Assembly (NCBI GenBank): GCA_040752975.1 | Contig: JBFMHF010000018.1 | Location: 1-64,000 of the forward strand | Length of the DNA: 64,000 nt | Reading direction: 5' to 3' | DNA from: JADLDB01 sp040752975 | GTDB lineage: Bacteria; Myxococcota; Myxococcia; Myxococcales; Myxococcaceae | Shown here: piece by piece, positions 1 to 9,295 of the stretch | How positions within the stretch are numbered: position 1 is the stretch's first letter | Layout of the letters: each line of letters begins with the position of its first letter | The notes under the pieces: model-generated | What the model was told of the DNA's origin: nothing | The model's database searches: none | What the model saw: only the letters and a program-made list of their open reading frames with translations | Translations under genes and position numbers: made by a program

Positions 1-1902
1 GGTGGCACCGGCGGGGGCGACGGCGGCACGGGCGGCGGTGGAGGCGTGATGCCCGTGGACGGCGGCACCATCGCCGGCGGCGAGACGTGCGAGATGGCCG
101 TCGTCGTCGCAGGCCCGGCGACCGTCTTCAGCGGCACCACCACCGGGTTGATGAGCAACTACGACGCGGCGCGCACGGCGTCGGGCAGCGGCTGCAACGG
201 CTACACCCGCCACCCGGGCGCCGACGCGGTGTACCAAATCACCGTCCCCGCGCGCTCGCGCCTGACGGCGACGGTGCAGGGCCAGGGCGGCGACGGCACC
301 AGCATGGCCAACCCCGCGTACGACCCGGCCATCTACCTGGTGGCGACGCCCCCGGCGAACTGCGCGGTGGCGGACGCGGACGGCGGTGTGCAGGCGACCT
401 GCATCGCGGCCAGCGCGGATCCGCTGGACAGCGCGGCGGACCTCCTCGGGGCGGAGACGGTGACGTGGAAGAACACCGACACCAACCCCGTCGACGTCTT
501 CCTCGTCATCGAGTCCGGCTGGGACACCATGGTGAATGGCCTCGACACGGACTTCGACGGCACCGACGACGCCTGGGCCACCGGCCAGGGTGACTTCTCG
601 GCCACCGTCATCGTCGCGCCGCTGCCACCCGTCCCAAGCAACGACACCTGCACGGGCGCCGCCACGCTGAATACCTCGGGCACGGCCACGAACGGGACGA
701 CGCAGGGCGCCAACCCCGACCTCACCTTCGACGCCAACACCACCTGCTTCGACACCACGGACCTGGGCGACGTCTTCTATTCCGTCAGCATCCCCGCGGG
801 GCAGCGCCTCACCGTGGGCGCCACCACGCAGGCCGCGGACACCGCCATCACCGTCAACGTCTTCGAGGGCGCGTGCATGAACGTCGCGACGTGCCGCTCC
901 GGCTCGTCCAACATGGCGGGCACGGCGGCCAGCACCACCTACGACAACCGGGGCACCGCGGCCCTCCCGGCGCTGGTGCAGGTGGCCACGGCCGACCCCA
1001 ACGACCTCGGCGCGGACTTCTCCATCACCGCCACCCTGGCCAACATTCCCCCCCCGCCAGCCAATGACGCGTGCACGGCCGCGGCGACGCTGGCGGCCAA
1101 CACCAGCACGCCGGGCACCTTCGACGGCGCGACCGCGGACGCCTTCCTCGACCCGAATGCGATGGTGTGCGCCGACGGGCGGAACGGCGCGATGAAGGAC
1201 GTCTTCTACACGCTGATGGTGCCGGCCGGGAACCGCGCCAACATCACCGTGACGCCGTCCGCCAGCGTCGACGCCGTCCTCAACGTCACCAACGCGCCGG
1301 GCACCTGCACGGGCGTCACCACCTGCCTCGAGGGCGAGGACAGCGGCGGGGACGGCGACGCCGAGCGCGTCCGCTACGACAACACCACCGGTGCGCCGGT
1401 GACGCTGCTGCTGCACGTCGGCTCCTGGGACGACGTGGAAGGCGCCTTCACCATCCAGGCGGACGTGGCCCCCATTCCCCCGCCGCCGGGCAACGACACC
1501 TGCGCGGCCCCGGTGGCCCTGACGTCGGGCACGACGGTGAACGGCACCACCGTGTCGGCGACCCCGGACATGCTGTACGGCGCCTCGCCGATGGTGTGCG
1601 TGGCCACCAGCACGCCGCGGAAGGACGTCTTCTACACCCTGGCCGTCCCCGCCACGAAGATGGCCACCATCGTGGTGACGCCCGACGCGTCGATGGACGC
1701 CTTCGTCAACGTCATCGACTCCACCGCGGGCTGCACGGGCGTGGCGACGTGCCTCGCGGGCATGGACAACGGCTTCACCGGAGGCGCGGAGACGGTGATG
1801 TACACGAACTCCGGCACCGCGACGGTGACGCTCCTCATCCAGGTGGGCGACTACTACGGCGTCGAGGCGCCCTTCACCATCCTCGCCACCGTCACCCCGT
1901 AA
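1..1902 (+). CDS. Repeat-built secreted/surface protein (5' end outside window)
   Basis: The reading frame is open to the first base, so the N-terminus lies outside the window; 633 residues are visible. They begin with a Gly/Thr/Asp linker typical of the region behind a lipoprotein anchor in myxobacterial surface proteins. After it come four copies of a roughly 140-residue module. Copies 2 to 4 start with NDTC or NDAC near bases 640, 1062 and 1493. Each copy has a DVFY core strand, a CxGVxTC cysteine pair (less clear in copy 1) and an FTI-type last strand, with PPPP-rich spacers between copies. The paired cysteines suggest disulfides and an exported location. No catalytic motif is visible. 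The fold is probably a beta-sandwich like PPC or Ig-type domains, but I cannot name a family. A strong terminator follows. Confidence 0.8.
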   Translation, partial: GGTGGGDGGTGGGGGVMPVDGGTIAGGETCEMAVVVAGPATVFSGTTTGLMSNYDAARTASGSGCNGYTRHPGADAVYQITVPARSRLTATVQGQGGDGTSMANPAYDPAIYLVATPPANCAVADADGGVQATCIAASADPLDSAADLLGAETVTWKNTDTNPVDVFLVIESGWDTMVNGLDTDFDGTDDAWATGQGDFSATVIVAPLPPVPSNDTCTGAATLNTSGTATNGTTQGANPDLTFDANTTCFDTTDLGDVFYSVSIPAGQRLTVGATTQAADTAITVNVFEGACMNVATCRSGSSNMAGTAASTTYDNRGTAALPALVQVATADPNDLGADFSITATLANIPPPPANDACTAAATLAANTSTPGTFDGATADAFLDPNAMVCADGRNGAMKDVFYTLMVPAGNRANITVTPSASVDAVLNVTNAPGTCTGVTTCLEGEDSGGDGDAERVRYDNTTGAPVTLLLHVGSWDDVEGAFTIQADVAPIPPPPGNDTCAAPVALTSGTTVNGTTVSATPDMLYGASPMVCVATSTPRKDVFYTLAVPATKMATIVVTPDASMDAFVNVIDSTAGCTGVATCLAGMDNGFTGGAETVMYTNSGTATVTLLIQVGDYYGVEAPFTILATVTP

Positions 1903-1925
1903 CCAGCGGACGGGGCTGAAAGCGG

Positions 1926-1955
1926 AAGGCCGCGGGGGACACCCTCCGCGGCCTT
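1926..1955 (+). terminator. Rho-independent terminator after the repeat protein
   Basis: A perfect 10-bp stem (AAGGCCGCGG pairing with CCGCGGCCTT), extended by a few G-C/G-T pairs to a small loop, is followed by CTTCGCTTTC. It lies 23 bases after the stop codon of the upstream gene and before the VWA lipoprotein operon. Confidence 0.75.
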
Positions 1956-2070
1956 CTTCGCTTTCAGGGCGGCCGTGAAGAAACCGTGAAGCAGCCGTGT
2001 GCGGGCGGTGCGACACTGGGCGCCGTTGCCGGCTTTCCTCCCTTCCGAACCTTCACCGGGAGAACCCGAC

Positions 2071-3684
2071 ATGACGACGCGCCGCTTCCTCTTCCTCGCA
2101 GTCCTCGCCTTCTCGATGCTGACCGCGCTGGCGGCCGGCTGTGCCTTGAAGCGCTCCGATGCGCCCGTTTCCACGGCGGACCTGCCGGTGCTCTCCCCAC
2201 GCGCGCCGGACGACGTGGAAGTGGCCCCGGACGCCACGCCCGGCACGCGCCAGCCACAGATGGTGCTGCAGCACTACGGCGTCAACCCCACCATCGAGAC
2301 GAGGGCGCAGCCCGTCAGCACCTTCGCCGCCGACGCGGACACCGGCAGCTACACCCTGGCGCGCGCGTACCTCGAGCGCGGCACGCTGCCCGACGAGGCC
2401 GCGGTGCGGGTGGAGGAGTTCATCAACGCCTTCGACTACGGCTACCGCGCGCCGGAGAAGGAGGCCTTCGCGGTGCAGGTGGAGGCCTTCCCGTCGCCCA
2501 GCCGCAAGGGCTACCACGTGCTGCACCTGGGGGTGAAGGCGCGCGAGGTGGCGAAGGCGCAGCGGCAGCCCAGCCACCTCATCTTCACCATCGACGTCTC
2601 GGGCTCGATGGCGCAGGACAACCGGCTGGGGCTGGTGAAGCAGGCGCTGGGGCTGCTGGTGGACGAATTGGACGAGCGGGACAAGGTGTCTCTCGTCGTC
2701 TACGGCGACTCGGCGCACGTGGTGTTGCCGCCCACGCCGGCCACGCAGAAGGAGACGCTGCACGAGGCCATCGCCTCCCTTCGGCCCGAGGGCAGCACCA
2801 ACGTGGAAGCGGGGCTGGACCTCGCCTACGGGCTGGCGATGAAGGGCTTCGTCCCGGGCGGCATCAACCGGGTGGTGCTGTGCAGCGACGGCGTCGCCAA
2901 CAACGGCGTCACGGACGCGGGCGGGCTGTGGGCCAAGGTGAAGGGGCGCGCCAGCGAGGGCGTGACGCTGTCCACCGTCGGCTTCGGCATGGGGCACTAC
3001 AACGACGTGTTGATGGAGCGCCTCGCGGACTCTGGCGACGGCCACTACGCGTACGTCGACCGCCTCGCCGAGGCGCGGCGCATCTTCGTCGAGCAGCTCA
3101 CCGGCACGCTGCAGGTGGTGGCGAAGGACGTGAAGCTGCAGGTGGAGTTCGACCCGCAGGTGGTGGAGCGCTACCGCCTGCTGGGCTTCGAGAATCGCCT
3201 GCTGGCCGCGAAGGACTTCGCCAACGACAAGGTGGACGCCGGGGAAATGGGCGCCGGGCACCAGGTGACGGCGGTGTACGAGGTGAAGCTGAAGGCGCCG
3301 CCGGCCGACGCGTCGTCCTTCGCCACCTTCCGGGCGCGCTACAAGGAGCCGACGGGCGGGGCCTCGAAGCTGGTGGAGCACCGGTTGCCGCTGGCGGTGG
3401 TGCGCGGGGCGTCGAAGGACGCCTCGGGGCCGGCGCGGTTGTCGCTGGTGGCGGCGGGCTTCGCGGAGAAGCTGCGGGGCAGCTACTGGGCGCGGACGCT
3501 GACGTGGCCACAGCTGGTGCAGGCCCTCGACGGGCTGCCGGAAGGCCTGCGCACGCGGGCCGACGTGGTGGAGCTGCGCGCGCTGGTGGTGAAGGCCCAG
3601 CGGCTCGACAGCCGGCCGGATCGCTTCGAGAAGGAGGCGCCGGTGGCGTCGATGGACTTCGACCGACTGCCGGTCCTCGAATGA
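2071..3684 (+). CDS. YfbK-type von Willebrand factor A lipoprotein
   Basis: 537 residues. I chose the ATG at 2071 because it opens directly on a lipoprotein signal (MTTRRFLFLAVLAFSM, AAGC with Cys24); a longer frame from 1999 would bury it. The N-terminal module (STFAADADTGSYT, then VRVEEFINAF) matches the conserved region ahead of the VWA domain in the YfbK family. The VWA domain carries the metal-ion site DVSGS (Asp175) and a later SDGVAN. The C-terminal part (about 350-537) resembles the DUF3520-type tail of the same family. Such proteins are thought to bind protein partners in the envelope; no substrate is known. The stop overlaps the start of the kinase gene (ATGA), so the lipoprotein may be an accessory or signal input for that kinase (inference). 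Confidence 0.88.
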   Translation: MTTRRFLFLAVLAFSMLTALAAGCALKRSDAPVSTADLPVLSPRAPDDVEVAPDATPGTRQPQMVLQHYGVNPTIETRAQPVSTFAADADTGSYTLARAYLERGTLPDEAAVRVEEFINAFDYGYRAPEKEAFAVQVEAFPSPSRKGYHVLHLGVKAREVAKAQRQPSHLIFTIDVSGSMAQDNRLGLVKQALGLLVDELDERDKVSLVVYGDSAHVVLPPTPATQKETLHEAIASLRPEGSTNVEAGLDLAYGLAMKGFVPGGINRVVLCSDGVANNGVTDAGGLWAKVKGRASEGVTLSTVGFGMGHYNDVLMERLADSGDGHYAYVDRLAEARRIFVEQLTGTLQVVAKDVKLQVEFDPQVVERYRLLGFENRLLAAKDFANDKVDAGEMGAGHQVTAVYEVKLKAPPADASSFATFRARYKEPTGGASKLVEHRLPLAVVRGASKDASGPARLSLVAAGFAEKLRGSYWARTLTWPQLVQALDGLPEGLRTRADVVELRALVVKAQRLDSRPDRFEKEAPVASMDFDRLPVLE

Positions 3685-5531
3685 GGAGCGCCTCCCGCGC
3701 GCCCATCGGCGGGGAGGGGAAGAGAGGCCTCCTCCTCCTGGGCCTCGCGGGCCTGGTGGCCTTCCTCGCGGGGCTGGAAGTCGTCTTCTGGCGCGAGGCG
3801 GAGGACGGCCGGGAAGCCCTCACCCAGACGCGGGCGGCGTTGGAGCAGTACGCGACGGCGACGCTGGTGCGCGCGCTGACGGACGAACTGGAGCGCGCGC
3901 AGGCGCGGGTGGCGGAGGTGGAGGCGGACCCGCTCGTGGACTCGCGCGGCCTGGTGCTGGTGCGGGACGGGGCGCCGCAGCTGCCGCGCGTGGCGGCCGC
4001 GGAGGCGAAGGGCGTGGAGCGGCTGGCCCGCTCTCCCTGGGAGGCGGACGGGAGGGAGGAGAGTCCCGACGGCCCCTGGGCCGAGCGACGGGAGCTGCTG
4101 CGCGTCGCGGAGCGGGCCATGCTCGAGCCCGACGTCGCCACCTTCGAGAAGGCGGTGCGGCGCTCGCTCGAGCTCCGGCTGCAGTGGGTGCTGCCCCCGG
4201 AGGAGGAGCTCTCGGCCACGCTGGCGCTGACGCAGTTGCTGGTGAACACGGGGCGGGCCTCTCCGGAGTTGATGCGGCTGGTGCTGCGCGACGGCATGGC
4301 GCTGCAGGGGACGAAGGTGGAAGGCCTGCAGCGGCAGGTGCTGAGGGCGTGGCCGCGCCTCGGGGCGGACGACGTGCGCTTCCTGTGCACCGCGGTGGTG
4401 GACGTCTCGCGGCGGGCGGCGGTGGGGGTGGAAGACTTCGCGCGGGAATGTGGGCGCATGCAGCCGAGTCCCAGGCTGCCGGCGGCGGACGGAGCCTTCG
4501 TGCGCTTCGCGGGTGACGGCGCGGTGGTGCGGGTGCGCGGCGCCGAGGCGGTGGGCCTGGTGCTGGACGTGCCGAGGCTCCTGGAGGGCCTGGCGGGGGA
4601 CATGCGCCAGCGCGGGCTGCTGGAGTCCGACGACACCCTCTCGCCCGTCGGGAAAGACGGCTGGGGAGACGAGGCGGCGCGCTGGCTGTCCCTCTCGTCG
4701 CTGCGCGTGGTGCTGGCCTCCCCCCGCGTCCTGAGGGCCGAAGAGGCGCTCTCCTCCCGCTTCACGTTGAAGACGGTGCTGGCGCTGGTGACGCTGCTGT
4801 TGGGCGTCGGCGTCGTGGCGGTGACGTCGTGGGCGCAGGCGCGCCGGGCGCGGTACCTCGCGCTGCAGTCGGACTTCGTGTCGACGGTGAGCCACGAGTT
4901 GAGGACGCCGCTGGCGTCGATGCGGGTGATGGCGGAGACGCTGGAGCGGAAGCTGGACGGCCAGGCGGCCGCGAAGGACTACCCGGCGCGGCTGGTGCAG
5001 ACGGTGGATGGGCTGACGTTCCTGGTGGAGAACATCCTGTCCTTCAACCGGGTGGAGAAGGGCGGGTGGGCGCTCAAGCGCGGGCCGGTGGCGCTGGCCG
5101 AGGTGCGCGCCATGCTGGAGGAGGACGCGGCGCACGCGCCCGTGAAGGTGGAGCAGACCTTCGAGGGCTTCGCCGACGTGGAGGTGCTTGCAGACAAGGA
5201 GTTGGTGAGGATTCTCTTCCTCAACCTGCTGCGGAACGCCTGGAAGTACAACGCGCGGGCGCCGGTGACGGTGCGCTGGGAAGCCGCGCTGCGCGAGGGC
5301 GCGCTGACGGTGCGGGCGACGGACAACGGCGTGGGGATTCCGCGCGAGGCGTGGGAGACGGTGTTTGAAGCGTTTCACCGGCTGCGCGACGGGCGCGGGC
5401 GGGGCGGCGGCGGCAGCGGCCTGGGGCTGGCGCTGGGCCGGCGCATCGCAGCGCTGCACGGCGGCGCGCTGCGCATCACCGACTCCTCACCGGAGGGCAC
5501 CACCTTCGAGTTGACGCTCCCTGCGGCCTGA
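3681..5531 (+). CDS. Membrane sensor histidine kinase
   Basis: 616 residues, translationally coupled to the VWA lipoprotein by a 4-base overlap. TM1 is at about 16-36 and TM2 at about 357-380. Between them is a ~320-residue periplasmic sensor rich in Glu and Arg that I do not recognise. No HAMP domain is visible; a short linker leads straight into HisKA with the H box SHELRTP (His405). The HATPase_c domain has N box NLLRNAWKYN, DNGVGIP, and a GSGLGLAL lid preceded by a Gly-rich run. It is a complete kinase. The closest unpaired response regulator is the OmpR-type gene at 8277, separated by a minus-strand lipoprotein gene; pairing is inference from proximity. Confidence 0.92.
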   Translation: MRSASRAPIGGEGKRGLLLLGLAGLVAFLAGLEVVFWREAEDGREALTQTRAALEQYATATLVRALTDELERAQARVAEVEADPLVDSRGLVLVRDGAPQLPRVAAAEAKGVERLARSPWEADGREESPDGPWAERRELLRVAERAMLEPDVATFEKAVRRSLELRLQWVLPPEEELSATLALTQLLVNTGRASPELMRLVLRDGMALQGTKVEGLQRQVLRAWPRLGADDVRFLCTAVVDVSRRAAVGVEDFARECGRMQPSPRLPAADGAFVRFAGDGAVVRVRGAEAVGLVLDVPRLLEGLAGDMRQRGLLESDDTLSPVGKDGWGDEAARWLSLSSLRVVLASPRVLRAEEALSSRFTLKTVLALVTLLLGVGVVAVTSWAQARRARYLALQSDFVSTVSHELRTPLASMRVMAETLERKLDGQAAAKDYPARLVQTVDGLTFLVENILSFNRVEKGGWALKRGPVALAEVRAMLEEDAAHAPVKVEQTFEGFADVEVLADKELVRILFLNLLRNAWKYNARAPVTVRWEAALREGALTVRATDNGVGIPREAWETVFEAFHRLRDGRGRGGGGSGLGLALGRRIAALHGGALRITDSSPEGTTFELTLPAA

Positions 5532-5535
5532 CGCG

Positions 5536-5567
5536 CCCGCCGCCACCCGGAAGCGGGCAGCGGCGGG
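5536..5567. terminator. Possible bidirectional terminator between convergent genes
   Basis: Perfect 8-bp inverted repeat CCCGCCGC/GCGGCGGG in the 55-base gap between the convergent kinase and Big_5 lipoprotein genes. There is no T-run, so this rests on position and stem strength only. Confidence 0.35.
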
Positions 5568-5586
5568 AGGCCACGCCCTCGAAGGC

Positions 5587-8085
5587 TCAGTCGTATTCGA
5601 ACGTCACGGCGAGGTAGGGGCGCTGGGCCGCGCTGGCGCCGGCCTGGGTGACGAAGCGGCACCAGTCGGCCACGCCGTCGCCGTCGCTCGTGGTGCGCGA
5701 CCAGCGAATCATGAACTGCGAACGGTTGTTCCGCGTCAACCGGTTGGTCCAGTGGTCCCGGGCGAGCGTGGTGACGTCGACGCTCTTCGTGAGGTTCGCC
5801 GTCGTGGCTCGCGAGCCGAAGGTGGCATACGCGCCCAGGGTGACGTCGCAGTCCAGCGCGGTGAGCGATGGCCCGTAGTCGATGGAGTACGCGCGCGCGT
5901 CGTAGGGGAGCAAGGTCGTTCCGTACGGAGCGCCGTTGCAGGACTCCTGGCGGACCCAGAGCGCGGCCGCGGTGATGTAGACATTCGGGAAGCTGGAGCT
6001 CACCAACGGCGTCATGTCGAAGTTCATGAAGCTCTTGTAGTAGGTGGTGTTGTTGGCCGCGTCGCCGAAGTAGGCGAGGCCCGACGTCGTGTTGGGCGTG
6101 ATGGTGCCCGTGCAGTCGGCCGCTGACGCCAGGTAGCCAGACGAGACCGTCTCGACGCACGTCGCGGGAGTGCACGTGCCGCCACCCGAGGGGGGCGTAC
6201 ACGACGTGCAGGAGTACAGGTTCCTCCACGCCCGCTGACGCAGCCGGAAGATGCGGTTGCCGGTCGAGCTCGCGACCAACGGGTTGCTCGCCAGGTCCGT
6301 CGCCGTGTTGCTGACCTGGAAGGTGAGGACCGTCGCGTGCGCCAGCGGCGCTCCGGGGATGGCGTACGTCATCACGTCACCCGCGGTGTTCCAGCTGAAG
6401 ATGCCGCCGTTCAGGCCCGCTGGAGAGATGATTTGAAACGCCGCCTGGGCCGACGCCTTGTTCATCGGCTCGGAGAAGGTGACGCTGATGGTCGTCGTGC
6501 TCTGCGGAACGCCGACGGTGCCGGGCGAGGGGGCGCCGGGTGTCGTCATCGGAGAGGTCGACACGACGCTGGGCGGCGTGGTGTCCGCCCCCGCCGCGGT
6601 GGTGAAGTTCAGCACGTAGGGCGCGGCCATGGTGTTCATCGCCTTGTCCCGCGCGCCCGTCGCGAGGGTCACGGTGTAAGACGTGCTGGTCGCCAGAGGA
6701 GTGGTCGGCACGCACTGCAGCAGCGCGTCGCCGGCCAACCAGGTGAAGGCGCAGGTGATGGGTGGATTCGACGAGAAGGCCGCCTGCGTGGGCGCCGTGT
6801 CCATCCCCTCGGAGAAGACGAACTGCAGGGCCGTGCCCGCGGGGACGTTGGTCGCGTTGGGCGCCGGGGTGGAGGACTGCACCGTGGGCCGCGTGGTGTC
6901 GGGTGGGGCGGCCGTGGTGAAGGAAATCGACGTGGCGGCCAGCGCGTTGCCCGCGACGTCGGAGCCGGTGATGTTGACGGTGTAGGTCGTCGTGGGCGAC
7001 CAGTCCGAGGCGGGCGTCGAGAAGGTGACGGTGCGGTCGCCGTTGCTGAAGGTGCCCGTGCCCTGGTCGATGGCGGGCGTCGTGGTCACCACCACCGTCC
7101 CCGTGTCCATGGGCTCGCTGAAGGTGAGGCTCAGCCGGGTGGTGGCCGTCACGTTCATCGCGTTGTTGGCCGGGGTGGAGGAGCTCAGCGTGGGCGGCGT
7201 CGTGTCCGGCGGCGCGGCGGTGGTGAACGAGAAGACGTAGTTGGTGGCCATCTGGTTGCCGGCCACGTCACGTCCGCTCACCGTGATGGTGTACATCGTG
7301 CTCGGGGTGTACGCCGCGGTCGGCGAGATGTTGACCTCGGAGTTGTTGTTGCTCCACGTCGGCGTGCCCAGGCTGATGCTGGGCGACGCCGTCACCGTCA
7401 CCGACGCCGTGTTCATCGACTCGCTGAAGATGACGGTGAGGCTGGTCGAGGAGCCGACGTTCATCGCGCCCATCGACGGCACCGTGGAAATCACCGTCGG
7501 CGGCGTCGTGTCCGGCATCCCTTCGGTGGTGAAGGTGAAGGTGACCGCGGGCGTCAGCGCGTTGCCCGCCACGTCCGTGCCCGTGACGGTGACGGTGTAG
7601 GTCGTCGCGAAGCTGAGCGCCGTCGCCGGCGTCAGCGTGACGAAGGAGTTGGTCGCGTTCCACGACGGGTTGCCGAAGGTGATGGGCGGGTTGGCCGTCA
7701 CCATCACCGTGCCCGGGTTCATCGGCTCGCTGAAGAGGATTTGCACCGCCGTCCCCGTCGCGACGTTCATCGACATCGCCGCGGGCGTGGTGTTGAGCAC
7801 TTCCGGGGGAGTCGTGTCCGTCACCCCTCCGCCGCCGGAGCCGCCGCCGGAGCCGCCACCGACGCCGCCGCCCGTCCCTCCGCCGGAGCCGCCACCGACG
7901 CCGCCGCCCGTCGCGCCGCCGCCGCCGCTGCCTCCTCCTCCTCCCGAGCCACCACCGGAGCCCCCGCCGGAGCCGCCGCCCACGCTGCCGCCTCCTCCGC
8001 CGCCCGTGCCACCATCCGTTGTCGTACTTCCGCCGCACGCCGACAATGCGGCGACGAGCGCCACAATCAATCCACGCTTCAACAT
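5587..8085 (-). CDS. Lipoprotein with tandem Big_5 Ig-like domains and DNRLRE/CBM-like C-terminus
   Basis: 832 residues. The ATG at 8085 has a good ribosome site (GGGAGGAG) and opens on a lipoprotein signal ending LSAC (Cys17). A low-complexity Gly/Ser linker fills about residues 20-95. It is followed by about six modules of roughly 100 residues that begin DTTPP, contain NVATGT or NVxxxT and FSEPMN, and end in FTT; these are Big_5/SbsA-type Ig-like repeats. The last ~200 residues differ: a Cys-rich stretch (CTSCTPP) leads into a beta-rich domain with SFMNFDM, WVRQE and VDVTTLARDHW. That pattern resembles DNRLRE/CBM96-type domains that bind carbohydrate in secreted proteins. Likely a long surface stalk carrying a binding head. 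It lies between the kinase at 3681 and the regulator at 8277 in opposite orientation. Confidence 0.88.
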   Translation of the reverse strand: MLKRGLIVALVAALSACGGSTTTDGGTGGGGGGSVGGGSGGGSGGGSGGGGGSGGGGATGGGVGGGSGGGTGGGVGGGSGGGSGGGGVTDTTPPEVLNTTPAAMSMNVATGTAVQILFSEPMNPGTVMVTANPPITFGNPSWNATNSFVTLTPATALSFATTYTVTVTGTDVAGNALTPAVTFTFTTEGMPDTTPPTVISTVPSMGAMNVGSSTSLTVIFSESMNTASVTVTASPSISLGTPTWSNNNSEVNISPTAAYTPSTMYTITVSGRDVAGNQMATNYVFSFTTAAPPDTTPPTLSSSTPANNAMNVTATTRLSLTFSEPMDTGTVVVTTTPAIDQGTGTFSNGDRTVTFSTPASDWSPTTTYTVNITGSDVAGNALAATSISFTTAAPPDTTRPTVQSSTPAPNATNVPAGTALQFVFSEGMDTAPTQAAFSSNPPITCAFTWLAGDALLQCVPTTPLATSTSYTVTLATGARDKAMNTMAAPYVLNFTTAAGADTTPPSVVSTSPMTTPGAPSPGTVGVPQSTTTISVTFSEPMNKASAQAAFQIISPAGLNGGIFSWNTAGDVMTYAIPGAPLAHATVLTFQVSNTATDLASNPLVASSTGNRIFRLRQRAWRNLYSCTSCTPPSGGGTCTPATCVETVSSGYLASAADCTGTITPNTTSGLAYFGDAANNTTYYKSFMNFDMTPLVSSSFPNVYITAAALWVRQESCNGAPYGTTLLPYDARAYSIDYGPSLTALDCDVTLGAYATFGSRATTANLTKSVDVTTLARDHWTNRLTRNNRSQFMIRWSRTTSDGDGVADWCRFVTQAGASAAQRPYLAVTFEYD
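7825..8010 (-). repeat. Low-complexity Gly/Ser-codon tract in the lipoprotein linker
   Basis: Short GCCGCC/GGAGCC-type units repeat imperfectly here and encode the GGGSGGG linker of the Big_5 lipoprotein. Such tracts can change length by slippage. Confidence 0.7.
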
Positions 8086-8276
8086 GGGTGCTCCTCCCGG
8101 GAAACTCGTTGCAGCTTGAACAAGGCCGGCAGGCGCTGGCTGCGAAGGGAACGCGCCCGCCCCGGTCACGAAGCCTACACAAGCCACAGGTGGACTCAAC
8201 CGAAATCCCTCAGGGTGTAAGGCAGCGGCCTACCGCCGCACCCAGAGCATCCCGGAAGGTGGGATGCTGCCCGTCC

Positions 8277-8966
8277 GTGCCCGCCGTCCTCATCGTCGAA
8301 GACGACGCCAACCTGCGCCTCGCGCTCGAGGACAACCTGCGCGACGAAGGCTACGCGGTGCACGTCGCCGCCACGGTGAAGGCCGCGCGCGAGGCGCTGA
8401 CGCAGGCGCCGCCCGACGTGGTGGTGCTCGACCTGATGCTGCCCGACGGCGATGGCTATTCCCTGTGCCGGGAGCTCCGCGCGAAGGGCCTGCCTTCCCG
8501 TGTGCTGATGCTCACCGCCCGCACGCTGGAAGACGACCTGGTGAAGGGCTTCGAGGCCGGCGCGGACGACTACCTGGCCAAGCCCTACCGGCTGAAGGAG
8601 CTGCTCGCCCGCGTGGCCGCCCTCTCCCGCCGCGGCCCTGCCGCACACGCGCAGCCCAGCCACACCCTCGGCGTCTTCACCGTCGACGAAGCCACCCGCA
8701 CCGTGAAGGGGCCGGCCGGAGAGGTGGAGCTCACCCGCAAGGAGTTCGACCTCCTCGTCTGCCTGCTGCGGGCCGGGGAAGCCGTGGTGTCGCGCGACGC
8801 CATCCTCGACGCGGTGTGGGGCGCCGACGTGGTGGTGGACACGCACACCGTCGACAACTTCATCTCCAGCCTGAAACGGAAGCTCAAGGCACCCAGGCCC
8901 GGCTTCGAGCTCAAGACCGTCCGCGGCGTCGGCTTCCGCCTGGTCCGGGCCCGCCCGGCGCTTTGA
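8277..8966 (+). CDS. OmpR/PhoB-family response regulator
   Basis: 229 residues, the normal size for the family. I chose the GTG at 8277 because the receiver domain starts at once (VLIVEDD); the longer frame to 8019 only adds sequence antisense to the neighbouring lipoprotein. The phosphoacceptor is Asp52 in DLMLPDGDG, with TAR (switch Thr) and the conserved Lys in AKPYR. The C-terminal winged-helix domain has LTRKEFDLL and ends with VRGVGFRL, a typical complete Trans_reg_C. It should bind DNA as a phosphorylated dimer. The likely partner is the kinase at 3681-5531 (inference). Confidence 0.93.
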   Translation: MPAVLIVEDDANLRLALEDNLRDEGYAVHVAATVKAAREALTQAPPDVVVLDLMLPDGDGYSLCRELRAKGLPSRVLMLTARTLEDDLVKGFEAGADDYLAKPYRLKELLARVAALSRRGPAAHAQPSHTLGVFTVDEATRTVKGPAGEVELTRKEFDLLVCLLRAGEAVVSRDAILDAVWGADVVVDTHTVDNFISSLKRKLKAPRPGFELKTVRGVGFRLVRARPAL

Positions 8967-9295
8967 TACGAACTTCGTGTACCACCACGAAGTTTGTGTG
9001 TACGTGCGCGACGCCTCCGGGGGTGAGAAGCAGGAGCGCGCCGCGGCGTGGCTCGAGCGCCTGTGGAGCACTCGGACTGGCCGGCTCAGCGCGCAGGTGC
9101 TGTGCGAGTTCTCACGACAGCCACCCGCAAGCTCGTGCCCGGAATGCCGCGCGACCTCGCCCAGCGCGATGTGGCCGATCTCTCTGCGCGGCTGCCGGTC
9201 CCCACGACGCCCCGGCCGGTCGAGCCGGCGTTTTCCGAAGAGACGCGTTGTGCGTGTCCTTCTGGGACGCGCTCATCCTCGCCGCCGTCAATTCT
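8962..9295 (+). pseudogene. Decayed PIN-domain (VapC-like) toxin
   Basis: Three frames give consecutive pieces of one PIN protein. Frame A (from 8962) reads FDTN..., VYVRDASGGEKQ, then AAAWLERLWSTRTGRLSAQVL. Frame B continues with TTATRKLVPGMPRDLAQRDVADL and PVPTTPRPVEPAF. Frame C gives the C-terminal hallmark VSFWDALILAA. At least two frameshifts are needed, and the final ~30 residues of a normal VapC are missing. The N-terminal DTN motif overlaps the stop of the response regulator, which suggests a deletion brought them together. No antitoxin gene is visible. Without functional reading through two shifts this is a dead toxin. Confidence 0.75.
8971..8994 (+). terminator. Perfect 9-bp hairpin just after the response regulator
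   Basis: AACTTCGTG and CACGAAGTT pair perfectly around a 6-base loop, starting 4 bases after the regulator stop codon, followed by TGTGTGT. It may terminate the regulator transcript, although it also lies in the start of the PIN remnant. Confidence 0.5.

Noticed and set aside
1986..3680. Long plus-strand frame running into the kinase gene
   Set aside because: It is the out-of-frame shadow of the VWA lipoprotein; only the part from 3681 codes for the kinase.
7825..8010. Regular short repeats that could suggest a CRISPR array
   Set aside because: The units are codon-sized Gly/Ser repeats inside a linker, with no spacers.
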